Under the pieces are notes generated by a model. That model did not search any database, was not told where the DNA came from, and saw only the letters and a list, made by a program, of their open reading frames with translations. Source: Pegethrix bostrychoides GSE-TBD4-15B (lineage in GTDB: Bacteria > Cyanobacteriota > Cyanobacteriia > Elainellales > Elainellaceae). Taken from it: a stretch of DNA of 64,000 nt. The stretch covers positions 1-64,000 of the forward strand of contig JAHHHV010000072.1 of the NCBI GenBank assembly GCA_019359155.1. Reading direction: 5' to 3'. Shown here piece after piece: positions 35,311 through 44,384 of the stretch (its first letter is position 1; each line of letters opens with the position of its first letter). The position numbers and the translations under genes were made by a program.

Positions 35311-37608
35311 ATGGTTCAAGACATTGAACGCAGCCGTCAAACCTACCAGCTTCCCGAAGCTGCCCCTGCCGCCAACCCGGTTTTCTTTCGCACTTATAGC
35401 CGCCGCGACGTGACTGCCGATCAGCAGCGCGAGAGCTGGGAGGATGTCTGTCGTCGCACTCTGCGCGGACTGGTCAAGCTGGGCGATTTGACCGAGGCTG
35501 AAGCTGAGCTAGTCGGTCGGATGCAGAGTCAGCTCAAGAGTATGCCGTCGGGTCGCTGGCTCTGGGTGGGCGGTGGCGCTTGGATTGAGCGGCCTGAGAA
35601 CTTTTCGGGAGCCTACAACTGTACCAGCACCAACGTGATCGACTGGCGCGCCTTTGGGCTGATGATGGATCTGGCGATGATGGGCTGCGGCACCGGAGCG
35701 ATGCTGGAACCCAAGTACATCAGCCAGCTTCCCGCCATTCGCAATCACCTCAGCATTGTGATGCAGGGCGAAATTGGCAGCGTGTCAGCCGGAGCGCGTC
35801 AGGAACTGACCGCTGTGAACTTTGGCGAAAATCAAGTGACGATTCGCGTCGGTGATAGCCGTCAGGGTTGGGTCAGCTCTTACCAGACGCTCTTAGAGAT
35901 ATCTTCAGACGAGCGGTTTACGAGCGACGTGCAGGTGTTGATTGACCTCAGCCATGTGCGTCCGGCGGGCGAAAAGCTGAAGGGCTTTGGCGGCGTGGCT
36001 AACCCGATTCGGCTCCCGGCGCTGTATGAGCGCTGCACGAATATTTTGAACAAAGCGATTGGCCGCCAGCTCGGCTCGGTGGAATGCTGCCTGCTGATTG
36101 ACGAAGCGGCGGCCTGCGTGGTGGCGGGCAATATTCGTCGCAGCGCCGGAATGCGCCAGGGCGATAGCACTGATCAAGCCTTTGCCGAAGCCAAAGAAAA
36201 CCTCTGGCAGCAGGACGCTGAGGGCAACTGGCGGATCGACCCAGAGCGCGACGTGCTCCGTATGGCAAACCACACCCGGGTCTTCCACGTCAAGCCGACC
36301 CGTGAAGAATGTGTGAACGCTGTTCGCAAGCAGTTCTATTCGGGCGAAGGGGCAATTCAGTGGGCGGGAGAAGCCATAGCGCGGGCTAATTGCGATCTGC
36401 TCACCACGCCGGAGCTGAAGGCTGACTTTTTGATTCACTATAGCCGAGGGCAGGGGCCAACTTGGCTGAAATCCCATCACCCTGAAATGCCTGAAGCCGA
36501 GTTGTCACACCGATTAGGGCGCTATGGTCTAAATCCTTGCGGCGAAATCATTGGTGAAAACTTCCACTGCAACCTGGCCGAGATTCACCTAAATCGGATC
36601 GATCCGCAGAACCTGAAAGAGCAGGAAGAGGCGTTTACGGCTGGGGCACTGGCGGTGGCTTCGCTGCTCAATCATCGCTTCCAGGAACCCCGCTACCGCG
36701 ACTCACGCCAGCTTGATCCAATTGTCGGCGTTTCGTTCACTGGACTGTTTGACTTTTTTGTGCAGGCGTTTGGCAGCGACTGGCTGCGCTGGTGGGAGCA
36801 AGGCCGACCGGATACGGTGACGGGTATCCAGTTTCGCCAGCAGGAGCAGGACTACCTGAGCCGCTGGAAGCAAATCGTGCATCAAGTGGTTTGGGACTAC
36901 TGCGACCGACATGGCCTGAAGCGCCCTAACCGCTGCACTACCGTTCAGCCAGCGGGCACAAAATCGCTACTAACGGGCGCGAGTCCGGGCTGGCATCCAC
37001 CCAAAGCCCAGCGGTTCATTCGCCGCATCACCTTCCGCAAAAACGATCCGGTGGCGCTGGCTTGCCTGGAATACGGATACAAAATTGTGCCGTCGCAGTC
37101 TGATAAAGATGAAAACGGGCGATTGTTAGACGATGCCTTTGACCCGCGCTGCACCGAATGGCTGGTCGAAATTCCGGTCGAGGTCTCCTGGGCAAATCTG
37201 CCAGGAGCTGACGAAATCGAGATCTCGCAGTTCTCGGCTTTGGCGCAGATGGATTTCTACATGCAGGTGCAGAAATACTTCACGGCGCACAACACCTCGG
37301 CCACAATCGAGCTGCGCGAAAGCGAAGTTGAGGCGCTGGCGGAGCGGATTTATCAGGCCGTGGAAACCAACGAGGGCTATATCTCAGCGGCGCTGCTGGC
37401 GCGGTTTGACGATCACCAAACCTTCCCGCGCCTGCCCTTTGAGCCAATCTCGAAGGCGGAGTTTGAGAGGCTGAGCCAGGAGGTGCTGATGCGTCGCCGC
37501 ACTGACGACTTCCAAGCCGCGCTGCGTCGCTATGACTCTGGCGAACTGTTTGAGGCGGGGCCTGCTGGCTGTGACAGCGACAAATGTATGCTGCCAGAAC
37601 AGAAGTAG
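35311..37608 (+). CDS. nrdJ: Adenosylcobalamin-dependent (class II) ribonucleotide reductase
   Basis: A 765-residue monomeric class II reductase, close in size to the lactobacillar triphosphate reductase. Active-site cysteines appear in GAYNCTSTN (first redox Cys) and GLNPCGEIIGENFHCNLAEIHL (thiyl Cys and second redox Cys, with the catalytic Glu between). The C-terminal pair that shuttles electrons is CDSDKC. Vitamin B12 replaces the iron centre, so oxygen is not needed. No intein or intron interrupts it, unlike some cyanobacterial homologues. No B12 riboswitch is seen upstream. Confidence 0.95.
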   Translation: MVQDIERSRQTYQLPEAAPAANPVFFRTYSRRDVTADQQRESWEDVCRRTLRGLVKLGDLTEAEAELVGRMQSQLKSMPSGRWLWVGGGAWIERPENFSGAYNCTSTNVIDWRAFGLMMDLAMMGCGTGAMLEPKYISQLPAIRNHLSIVMQGEIGSVSAGARQELTAVNFGENQVTIRVGDSRQGWVSSYQTLLEISSDERFTSDVQVLIDLSHVRPAGEKLKGFGGVANPIRLPALYERCTNILNKAIGRQLGSVECCLLIDEAAACVVAGNIRRSAGMRQGDSTDQAFAEAKENLWQQDAEGNWRIDPERDVLRMANHTRVFHVKPTREECVNAVRKQFYSGEGAIQWAGEAIARANCDLLTTPELKADFLIHYSRGQGPTWLKSHHPEMPEAELSHRLGRYGLNPCGEIIGENFHCNLAEIHLNRIDPQNLKEQEEAFTAGALAVASLLNHRFQEPRYRDSRQLDPIVGVSFTGLFDFFVQAFGSDWLRWWEQGRPDTVTGIQFRQQEQDYLSRWKQIVHQVVWDYCDRHGLKRPNRCTTVQPAGTKSLLTGASPGWHPPKAQRFIRRITFRKNDPVALACLEYGYKIVPSQSDKDENGRLLDDAFDPRCTEWLVEIPVEVSWANLPGADEIEISQFSALAQMDFYMQVQKYFTAHNTSATIELRESEVEALAERIYQAVETNEGYISAALLARFDDHQTFPRLPFEPISKAEFERLSQEVLMRRRTDDFQAALRRYDSGELFEAGPAGCDSDKCMLPEQK

Positions 37609-37640
37609 AGGTACATCCAAACGCCGTTAGGCCACCCGAC

Positions 37641-37913
37641 ATGCTGAAATCGCGCTACGATCGCCGTGACGATCTTTTCAAGAGCGATTTCAGTATGTTT
37701 GTAGATGAACTGACCCCTGTAATCAAAGAGCTTGCAGGCTACCCAATCGCGTTTTTAGGTGGCTTTGCTTCGGGTTTGCTGCGGCTTAACCTGGCCGAAG
37801 AGCCGGCCAAGTCCTGGCTGGCGCAAACCGGCATTTCTGTGAGCGGCACAGCTCCAACGCACAACGGCAATGGCCCACAGTCGAACGGCCCACAGTCGAT
37901 TTCGATTGATTAG
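37641..37913 (+). CDS. Conserved cyanobacterial hypothetical protein with one hydrophobic segment
   Basis: About 90 residues from the ATG at 37641. The conserved core is FVDELTPVIKELAGYPIAFLGGFASGLLRLNLAEEPAKSWL; the tail is Asn/Gly/Gln-rich. A 10-bp inverted repeat spans the first 17 codons (37644-37693) and an ATG at 37695 follows it, so the true start could be either. It lies 32 bp after nrdJ and may be cotranscribed. Function unknown. Confidence 0.6.
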   Translation: MLKSRYDRRDDLFKSDFSMFVDELTPVIKELAGYPIAFLGGFASGLLRLNLAEEPAKSWLAQTGISVSGTAPTHNGNGPQSNGPQSISID

Positions 37914-37928
37914 GCTGAGCTAGCTTCT

Positions 37929-38426
37929 TCAGGTCGCCAGATAATCGCCCGACTTGCCGCCCGTTTTGGAAACAAGCCGAATCGCCTCAATCTGCATTGA
38001 TTTTTCCAGCGCTTTAGCCATGTCGTACAGTGTCAGCGCCGCCACCGAAACGGCAGTTAGGGCTTCCATCTCCACGCCCGTCTCGGCTTTGATCCGCACC
38101 TCAGCCTGAATCTGATATCCAGGTAAACCTGGGTCAGGCGTGATCTGCACCTCCACCTTTTGAATGGGCAGCGGGTGGCAGAGCGGAATCAGGTTAGCAG
38201 TTTGTTTGGCGGCCATAATCCCGGCAAGGCGAGCTGTGCCCAGCACGTCCCCTTTGGGCGCGTTGCCATTTTGAATTGCGGCCAAGGTTTCTGGGCGCAT
38301 CCGCACCTGTCCAGCAGCAACCGCGACCCGAACCGTCGTGACTTTAGCCGAGACATCGACCATCTGCGCTTGGCCTTGTGCGTCAAGATGTGTCAGCGCA
38401 TTGAGCGCATTGTCAGATTTAGCCAT
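37929..38426 (-). CDS. moaC: Cyclic pyranopterin monophosphate synthase MoaC
   Basis: MoaC performs the second step of molybdopterin synthesis. Core motifs: [45 protein letters not shown] and [24 protein letters not shown] with the catalytic Lys/Asp region. Length 165 residues is normal. Confidence 0.96.
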   Translation of the reverse strand: MAKSDNALNALTHLDAQGQAQMVDVSAKVTTVRVAVAAGQVRMRPETLAAIQNGNAPKGDVLGTARLAGIMAAKQTANLIPLCHPLPIQKVEVQITPDPGLPGYQIQAEVRIKAETGVEMEALTAVSVAALTLYDMAKALEKSMQIEAIRLVSKTGGKSGDYLAT

Positions 38427-38532
38427 AGTTCCACCATATTTGCTCTACCTGCTTTGTTGTAGCAGCTGAGCGGCAGTGAGGAACCCAGAACAGTTTGTCA
38501 TCTTGCAGTCTACACAGATCAATTACATTTTT

Positions 38533-38546
38533 GTAACAAAAGCTAC
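38533..38546 (+). promoter_or_regulatory. Candidate NtcA-binding site (GTA-N8-TAC)
   Basis: GTAACAAAAGCTAC has the exact NtcA half-sites and spacing. TATTCT, fitting the TAN3T -10 box, begins 19 bp after it, slightly closer than the usual 20-24. The small gene at 38619 would be the target. An overlapping palindrome TTACATTTTTGTAA lies at 38523-38536. Confidence 0.4.
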
Positions 38547-38618
38547 CGTTTTTTAACTGGCCTGCTATTCTGATTAGTAGGTTTGCATATCACGAATTAT
38601 TTGAAAAGGATGTTCACA

Positions 38619-38774
38619 ATGAACAATGAGCGTCATCAACGCCTGACACAAGCAGCTCAGCTACACCGTGCTAATCTTCGCAAAAATCTAGAGCGCCGTT
38701 TGGAAGCAGCCAAGGCCAGTGGTGATCAGAAATTGATCCAGATCTTGGAAGCTGAATCCAACTACATCGGTTAA
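38619..38774 (+). CDS. Small helical cyanobacterial protein, unknown function
   Basis: 51 residues from the ATG at 38619, with AAGGA 8 bp upstream. It is highly charged and predicted all helical (RHQRLTQAAQLHRANLRKNLERRLEAAKASGD), ending LEAESNYIG. I do not recognise a named family. A candidate NtcA site and a clear terminator bracket it, so it looks like an independently controlled gene. Confidence 0.65.
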   Translation: MNNERHQRLTQAAQLHRANLRKNLERRLEAAKASGDQKLIQILEAESNYIG

Positions 38775-38801
38775 TTCAGACTAGGCTCAGGTTAACTAGA
38801 A

Positions 38802-39458
38802 CTAAATCAAAAGCGAGGGATTTGCGTCCTTCGCTTTTTTGTGGTCTTTGCGGTTTCGCTTACCACGCTCCGGCTTAATCGCTCTAGACTCTAGCGTAAA
38901 CGCAGGAATTTCTTCCAGCTCCGCCTCTTCCAGTCGATACTGCTCACAGACTAGGCTCAGCCGCAGTCCCGTTCCGGCCACCGCAGAGATCGAATGCGTC
39001 AAATCGCCCTGAAATAGCACCAGCAGATTCGGCTGAGGCCGCAGCCTGCCCACTTGCCGCTGCCGCGACTGCAAAACCAGCTCGCCGCCCACCAGATCCG
39101 TCGGAACCGCCACATATAGCACGCTGACTGTAACAGGCGGCTCAATCGTTTTGCAGTAGGAGCGCAGCGAGCGGTCGATATGCGGATCAACTCGCGAGCC
39201 AGCTTGGAGCAAGAGCGGATTGAGATAAAACGCATTGCAGTCCGGTTGCAGCGCTTGCTCCAAATAGGGCTGAAAATAGGGAAACTGCTGCGCCACTTCC
39301 GCCAGATGCGAGCGCCGAAACACGACCGAGAAGCCTTTCGTGCCCACAAAATCGCGGTTGAGATTATTCACTGCAAAATAAGGACAGGCCAGAATTTGCA
39401 GCTGCAACTTGCTCAGATAGTTGGGCGAGAACTGATCTAGGAACTGCTGGTAGTACAT
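38802..39458 (-). CDS. 2-oxoglutarate/Fe(II)-dependent oxygenase-like protein
   Basis: 218 residues with a double-stranded beta-helix core. Iron ligands appear in RVDPHIDRS (HxD) and LTHSISAV (distal His); GLRLSLVCEQYRL supplies the Arg that would hold 2-oxoglutarate. The N-terminal 70 residues are helical and Tyr/Phe/Gln-rich. The tail is Lys/Arg-rich. Substrate unknown; a prolyl-hydroxylase-like role is possible. It overlaps the pseudouridine synthase gene by 22 bp. Confidence 0.75.
   Translation of the reverse strand: MYYQQFLDQFSPNYLSKLQLQILACPYFAVNNLNRDFVGTKGFSVVFRRSHLAEVAQQFPYFQPYLEQALQPDCNAFYLNPLLLQAGSRVDPHIDRSLRSYCKTIEPPVTVSVLYVAVPTDLVGGELVLQSRQRQVGRLRPQPNLLVLFQGDLTHSISAVAGTGLRLSLVCEQYRLEEAELEEIPAFTLESRAIKPERGKRNRKDHKKAKDANPSLLI
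38809..38840 (+). terminator. Intrinsic terminator, overlapping the 3' end of the convergent oxygenase gene
   Basis: AAAAGCGAGGGA (38809-38820) pairs with TCCTTCGCTTTT (38827-38838) with one mismatch, then TT. The same bases encode the last codons of the minus-strand gene. Confidence 0.8.
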
Positions 39459-40390
39459 GAGCTGAAATCGGGAGTCGTATCGTCTAGCACAGCAGGCGGC
39501 GGGCAGATAAACTGCATTATTTCGGCGCGGCAGGGATGCTGAAACTCCAGCCTGTGAGCATGAAGCCAGTAGCCACAGTCACCCGGAACCGCGAGCTGCT
39601 GAGCATCAGTGGGCAAGCGCGGTAGTCCACCTGCACCGTAGAGCGGATCGCCCAGCAGCGGATAGCCAACCGAGGCCAAGTGAATCCGAATCTGGTGCGG
39701 TCGCCCTGTGAGGATCGTCACCTCAATCAGCGTCGCGTTCGTTCGGCGCTGCCAAACCCGACAGTCACTCTGGGCAAACTGGCCGTCTGGCGTGGCGGCA
39801 TAGAGCTGGCCTAAACCAGGATAAGGGATTTTGCCAATCGGCTGCTGCACTGTGAACGTATCCGGCAATTCGTCAGGCAACCCAGCGCCCACCAGCGCCC
39901 GATATACCTTGTGAATCTGCCGCTGCCGCATCTGCTGACTCAGCCCACTTCTGGCTTGAGCTGAACGAGCCAGAAGCAGCAGCCCAGAGGTGCCGCGCCC
40001 CAGTCGGTGAATCGGCAAAGGCGTCTCGGTTGGATAAATCCGCGCCAGCTGTCCCAGCAGCGTATGCTCCAAAAAGCCGCCTCCCGGCAGAACTGGCAGC
40101 CCGCTCGGCTTGGCGATCACCAGCAGATCCGCGTCGGCATAGAGGGTTTCAAACTCTAGCGGCACGTCGGGTTCTATCCAGGGCGGACGGTGATAGGCCA
40201 ACTGCTGTCCCGGCTGAAGAATTTGCTCCGGCTCAGCCGCCCCACCCTCCAGCAAAATCTGCCCGTGCACAATCCGCTCCCGCCACTCTGCCCGACTCGA
40301 ATGCTGATACCGCTGGCTGTAGTAGTCCAGCAAGGTCAGCCCTACCTCAGCGACCTGATCGCGATAGATCCAGCCCCGGTTCAGCGCCAT
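39437..40390 (-). CDS. RluA-family pseudouridine synthase
   Basis: 317 residues. An N-terminal S4-like RNA-binding region (WRERIVHGQILLEGGAAEPEQILQPGQQLAYHRP) precedes the catalytic domain. Catalytic Asp is replaced in the usual HRLDxxTSG motif: here it reads HRLGRGTSGLLLLARS, with Gly in place of Asp. Later motifs LIEVTILTGRPHQIRIHLASVGYPLLGDPLYG are intact. If the genomic sequence is right, this copy would lack the essential Asp and may be inactive or act by binding RNA. It overlaps its neighbours on both sides. Confidence 0.85.
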   Translation of the reverse strand: MALNRGWIYRDQVAEVGLTLLDYYSQRYQHSSRAEWRERIVHGQILLEGGAAEPEQILQPGQQLAYHRPPWIEPDVPLEFETLYADADLLVIAKPSGLPVLPGGGFLEHTLLGQLARIYPTETPLPIHRLGRGTSGLLLLARSAQARSGLSQQMRQRQIHKVYRALVGAGLPDELPDTFTVQQPIGKIPYPGLGQLYAATPDGQFAQSDCRVWQRRTNATLIEVTILTGRPHQIRIHLASVGYPLLGDPLYGAGGLPRLPTDAQQLAVPGDCGYWLHAHRLEFQHPCRAEIMQFICPPPAVLDDTTPDFSSCTTSSS

Positions 40391-41295
40391 TTACGTCCCG
40401 CCAGACTCGCCAGCCCTGCGCCGATTAGCTCTGCCAGCAGACTGATCGCCCGGTAGAGCGCAATGCTGCCCAGCACCAGGCTGGTCGGGAACTGCGGCGT
40501 TAAGAGCGCCAGTGCCGTCGCCTCAAATACGCCAATCCCGCCCGGTGCCCCCGGAATCACTAGCCCCATGACCCAGGCTAAGCTAAAGGCGCTGATTAGG
40601 CTGGGAACTTGCTCCAGCCCAAATTCCGCCAGCGCCCAGCCCGTCAGCAAAAAGCCCAAGCCTCGCAGCCCCACAAAGCCAATTTCACCCAGCAGAGGGA
40701 ACAGCGGGTAGCGCCGGACTTGCAGCGGATTGCTGGTTTGATCTGGAGCCTGTCCCTTAACTCGTCGCGCTAGCTTCAGCAGCGGATTCAACACTCTGGG
40801 GTGAATTGCGGCTAGGACTAGCACCAAGAAAAATAGCTGAATCGGCCAGTTTTGGCGAGCGTTGGTCAGGGCAATCACCAGCGCCGCCGCGACCATCAAC
40901 AGCGGCTCCAGCAAAACGCTCAGTGTTGCCGCGCTGGCCGAAACCCCCGCCTGCTTTGCCGCCACCACCCGTCCGTACAGATGCCAGACGTTTCCCGGTA
41001 GATACTTGGCAATATTGGTGGTCAGATAAACCCGCACTGCCCAGCGCCTAGCCGTCGCCTGCCCCAGCTCCTGCAAAATCAGGCTCCAGACCCAGCCCGT
41101 CCAGATATGTGCCAGCAGCGTTACGCCAAGTCCCAGACTCAGCCAAGTCCAGCCCGACTCGCGCAGGCGCAGACTCCGCACGTCCTGCCAGTTTTGGCGC
41201 AGCGCGCTGGCAACAAAAAACAGCGTTGCCCCCAGAATTATCCAGCGCAGGTAAGGCTTAACTAGGCCAAACGCCCGCTTGAGCTGCGCCAACAT
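40381..41295 (-). CDS. Lysylphosphatidylglycerol-synthase-TM / UPF0104 family membrane protein
   Basis: 304 residues with about eight membrane helices. WVWSLILQELGQATARRWAVRVYLTTNIAKYLPGNVWHLYGRV and VIPGAPGGIGVFEATALALL are characteristic of the flippase-like UPF0104/MprF transmembrane family. No aminoacyltransferase domain is attached. A lipid-flipping role is possible but unproven. It overlaps the pseudouridine synthase by 10 bp and the TPR gene by one base. Confidence 0.78.
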   Translation of the reverse strand: MLAQLKRAFGLVKPYLRWIILGATLFFVASALRQNWQDVRSLRLRESGWTWLSLGLGVTLLAHIWTGWVWSLILQELGQATARRWAVRVYLTTNIAKYLPGNVWHLYGRVVAAKQAGVSASAATLSVLLEPLLMVAAALVIALTNARQNWPIQLFFLVLVLAAIHPRVLNPLLKLARRVKGQAPDQTSNPLQVRRYPLFPLLGEIGFVGLRGLGFLLTGWALAEFGLEQVPSLISAFSLAWVMGLVIPGAPGGIGVFEATALALLTPQFPTSLVLGSIALYRAISLLAELIGAGLASLAGRKWR

Positions 41296-42587
41296 TAGTA
41301 AGTGCTGTGGGAGAACATGCGGCCAAACAGCTCGCTGCGCCGCAGCGCTTCAAAGTCGGGGTCAGCTTTGAGCCGCACCTGCCAATCTGGCCGCCGCCGC
41401 AGCGCTTCTTTCAGGTGATCAACGGCGAGTTCAGGCTGCTGCTGAGCGGCGTAGCAGTCGGCTTTGGCGTAGTAGGTGCCAGCGGAGTCGGGGTTGAGCC
41501 GCAGCGCTTTGTCGAAGCAATCGAGCGCTTCGTCATAGCGGCGCAGGCGAGTCAGGGCATAGCCCTTTTGCTTCCAGAAAGTGCTGCGGCTCGGCTCAAG
41601 CTGGATGGCAGCATCGTAGGCAGGCAGGGCCGCTTCATATTGGCGCATGTCGGCCAGCGCGTAGCCTTTGCCAAACCAGCCCCAAGGGTTTTGCGGATGG
41701 CGGCGAATTAGCTCTTCGTTGGCGGTGACGGCTTCTGACGGATGCCCCATTTGCCGTAGCGTTTTGGCTAAGCCCTGCCAGCCTTTGGCTGAATCTGGCT
41801 CAAGTGCCAGCGCCTCGCGGTAAAAAGCTACCGCCTCGTCGTACTGCTGCGCCAAGTAGAGCGCTTCAGCGGTTTTGAGGGAGTCAGAAGCTGAAAAAGT
41901 CAGGTTAGGACTGTCAGTTTTAATCGACTTGAGCCGTCCAGTTAGCTCTTGCAGCCGATAGCCAACGGGCGCAGGTACGGTATCGTTTTGCCCCACTGCC
42001 GCCAAAATTTGGCCCAGCTCTCGCACTGTCAGCTCTTTCTCTTTTTCGGCATCTTGATAGAGATGGTGCAGCCGCTGCTCAAAATCTGCCCTGAGCTGAT
42101 CGAGTTCGGCTTCAAACAGCACAATCTGGCTTTGCAGGCGAGCCGTCACGGTCTCTTCGAGCTGCTGCTTGACAATCTGCTCGTTCTCCTGCTGAAACTG
42201 CCGCCGGATATCACTGACCAGTCGATCGATCACGCTTTGGCGCAGCCACCAGAATACAAATCCGGTGCCAATCGGGATAGCAATCAGCAGCGTGATTAGC
42301 AGGTTGAGCAGGTTCATCGTTAGCTCAAAGTGATCGCGCACCTTGTCATCCACTCGGTCGGTAAGCTGCTGAGAACCAGCAATTTCTGCTTCAATCAGTC
42401 TCTGGATGGTCTCCTGCTGAGCGGGCAAAATCGGCGCGGGCTCTGGCGCGGGCAGTGGGCTAGACGGAATTTCGGGCGGCGGCAGCGCCTCGGTTTGGGC
42501 AAAGCTCTGAGCGGACGTTGGAGCGGCCAGCCGCAAGCTCAGCAGGGACACAGCGAGGGTGGATATGATAAAGGGTTTTGTCCTCAT
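41295..42587 (-). CDS. TPR-repeat protein with signal peptide, membrane helix and coiled coil
   Basis: 430 residues. A signal-like start (residues 1-26, ending TSAQS) is followed by a Pro-rich linker. A membrane helix is at about 90-113 (LLNLLITLLIAIPIGTGFVFWWL), a Gln/Glu-rich coiled coil at about 115-200, and four or more tetratricopeptide repeats at 245-420 (DEAVAFYREALALEPDSAKGWQGLA and similar). Probably a membrane-anchored scaffold; partner unknown. Confidence 0.75.
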   Translation of the reverse strand: MRTKPFIISTLAVSLLSLRLAAPTSAQSFAQTEALPPPEIPSSPLPAPEPAPILPAQQETIQRLIEAEIAGSQQLTDRVDDKVRDHFELTMNLLNLLITLLIAIPIGTGFVFWWLRQSVIDRLVSDIRRQFQQENEQIVKQQLEETVTARLQSQIVLFEAELDQLRADFEQRLHHLYQDAEKEKELTVRELGQILAAVGQNDTVPAPVGYRLQELTGRLKSIKTDSPNLTFSASDSLKTAEALYLAQQYDEAVAFYREALALEPDSAKGWQGLAKTLRQMGHPSEAVTANEELIRRHPQNPWGWFGKGYALADMRQYEAALPAYDAAIQLEPSRSTFWKQKGYALTRLRRYDEALDCFDKALRLNPDSAGTYYAKADCYAAQQQPELAVDHLKEALRRRPDWQVRLKADPDFEALRRSELFGRMFSHSTY

Positions 42588-42723
42588 AGCTCCTGCTGTT
42601 GGGAAATTTCACCAAACCTTTATAATGCCACGCGGAGGATCATTACAGCGTAATTCGCGGCAGTTTGCCGCAGATTTGATTCAGATTTGCCCTGGATCTG
42701 CTGCCAAACTTTAGCCGCTCGCT

Positions 42724-43407
42724 TCAGCGCTGCCGCAGCACAAATTCGGCAATCGTCAGGTCAATCGGGGTTGTCACCTTTAGATTGGTTTCTTCACCCA
42801 GCACGATCTGCACCGGCCGCTCACATTGCTCAAACAGCGCCGCATCATCTGTGACTTCCCAGCCGTTTTGCTGCCCCTGCTGATGACACTGGCGCAGCGT
42901 CGCCACCTCAAAGCCCTGCGGGGTCTGTGCAGCCCAGAGCTGGCTGCGCTCAGGCGTGCTGACAATCAGACCGTCGTCCCCAACCACTTTGATGGTGTCT
43001 TTGACCGGAACGGCTGCAACTAGCCCCAAGCAATCGTGCAGTGCCGCCGCACAGCGGTCAAACAGATCGGCTGTAGCCAGACAGCGTGCCCCATCGTGAA
43101 TCAAAACGCGCTCAGCGCCAGCCGGAAGCCCCTCTAGGCCGCAGTAGACCGAAGCCTGCCGGGTTTTGCCGCCCTGAATCAGCTCGACGGGCTGACGCAG
43201 CTCTAGCCCAGCCAAAATCTGCTGGAAATCCTGCCAGTCATGCGGCTGCCCCACGATACCGATCCAGTCAACGGCGGTTGAGCGGGCGGCGGCTTGCAGC
43301 GTCCAAGCGAGCACCGGCTGACCCAACAGCGGCAGCAGCAGCTTATTGCGGTCGCTGCCCATCCGCCGTCCTGAGCCTGCTGCGGGAATTAACAGATGCA
43401 CGATCAA
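42724..43407 (-). CDS. ispD: 2-C-methyl-D-erythritol 4-phosphate cytidylyltransferase IspD
   Basis: IspD makes CDP-methylerythritol in the MEP isoprenoid pathway. The sequence opens [32 protein letters not shown] (CTP-binding loop) and has [11 protein letters not shown] and [10 protein letters not shown]. Length 227 residues is normal. Confidence 0.95.
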   Translation of the reverse strand: MIVHLLIPAAGSGRRMGSDRNKLLLPLLGQPVLAWTLQAAARSTAVDWIGIVGQPHDWQDFQQILAGLELRQPVELIQGGKTRQASVYCGLEGLPAGAERVLIHDGARCLATADLFDRCAAALHDCLGLVAAVPVKDTIKVVGDDGLIVSTPERSQLWAAQTPQGFEVATLRQCHQQGQQNGWEVTDDAALFEQCERPVQIVLGEETNLKVTTPIDLTIAEFVLRQR

Positions 43408-43458
43408 AACCTCGCTTAGTTTGGGCTGGTTGGGCTGGTTCGTTTGGGCTGGTTGGCC

Positions 43459-43500
43459 TGAGCCTATTGACTTGAGCCTATTGACTTAAGCCTATTGACC
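43459..43500. repeat. Tandem repeat, 14 bp x 3, across the stop of the 43492-43863 gene
   Basis: Units tgagcctattgact, tgagcctattgact and taagcctattgacc. A second cluster of ttgggctgg (three copies, 43421-43452) lies beside it. Together they fill the spacer upstream of ispD. Confidence 0.88.
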
Positions 43501-43863
43501 CACACCAGCCGGAACTTTCTGAGCAATTCGGTTACGCAACTCGGCCATCAGGTCTTGATTAGAGCGGTGCGCCTCCCACTGACCGGAATATTTCTGGCCG
43601 ATGCGCCAGTTGCCCGACATAGAGTTGCCATCTTCAGAAATCGTGCCGCTGTAGTCGATCGGCGTGGGCGATGAGGTGAGATAGCGCTTGGTAAACTGGA
43701 TGCTGCGGCCTACCACCTCGCCGCTGATCCGTGCCTCACCCAGCAAATTATCGTCTAGAATGCTGCCGCTGAGGCTGCCGTCGCCCACAACCAGCGTAGC
43801 TTCAAACCGAGTTGGACTATCGTTTTGCCAGTAGGTGCCAAGCCAGCTGCCGTTAATATCCAT
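43492..43863 (-). CDS. Hypothetical beta-strand-rich protein
   Basis: 123 residues with a repetitive beta pattern (INGSWLGTYWQ, LSGSILDDNLLGEARISGEVVG, DYSGTISEDGNSMSGNWRI). This resembles small beta-sandwich or lipocalin-like proteins of unknown function. No signal peptide or catalytic residues are evident. It is 84 bp upstream of ispD on the same strand. Confidence 0.65.
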   Translation of the reverse strand: MDINGSWLGTYWQNDSPTRFEATLVVGDGSLSGSILDDNLLGEARISGEVVGRSIQFTKRYLTSSPTPIDYSGTISEDGNSMSGNWRIGQKYSGQWEAHRSNQDLMAELRNRIAQKVPAGVGQ

Positions 43864-44384
43864 CGTTCTGCCCTCCGTCCTGTCTCTGCGCTTTGTGCGG
43901 CCCTCTCAGCCTGCCGCCGCAATTTCCTCACCCTACCACTTCACTCAAAACCTAGCTGTACTTTTCTAGTCTGAGTCTCGTATCTGAGCGCGGCGCTAAA
44001 TGCCTGATGTGGCCGTTCATTTTCTTGCAGTCACCGCCTCCTAGCTAGAGATACGCCAATCAGCTGAGCAAAAATTAGTTTAAGCTTAGTTAAGCTGAAG
44101 TGATGTCTGGCCAGTTTGCAAGTCCGTGAGTTTACTGGGTGTGTCGCATAGGTCTGTTGAGCCAAGCATCTAAAAGTAGTTAACACTAAGTTCAGTTCAC
44201 TTCTGTTGTCTTTCTGGGATCTTATCTGGCGTTCCACCAGATGATTCAGCCACGGGGTGATTCAGCTCGATATGCAGTCGAAGCGATCTAAACCTGCTGA
44301 ATTTGCAGGCTATAGCCTGCAATCAGCCTGCACAGGGTTGAGAGAACTGAATGACAACAGCCCATTCAACCATTTGCTGACCCC
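43864..44384. other. Divergent intergenic region of 520 bp
   Basis: No credible gene. It holds promoters for the hypothetical gene and the kinase, and the palindrome at 44303-44322. Confidence 0.55.
44303..44322. promoter_or_regulatory. Perfect 20-bp palindrome upstream of a histidine kinase
   Basis: TTGCAGGCTATAGCCTGCAA, 62 bp ahead of the kinase ATG. It could be an operator for a dimeric repressor or a small RNA hairpin; the regulator is unknown. Confidence 0.5.

Noticed and set aside
44031..44237. 68-codon minus-strand frame in the divergent spacer
   Set aside because: No ribosome-binding site, no family resemblance and unusual composition.
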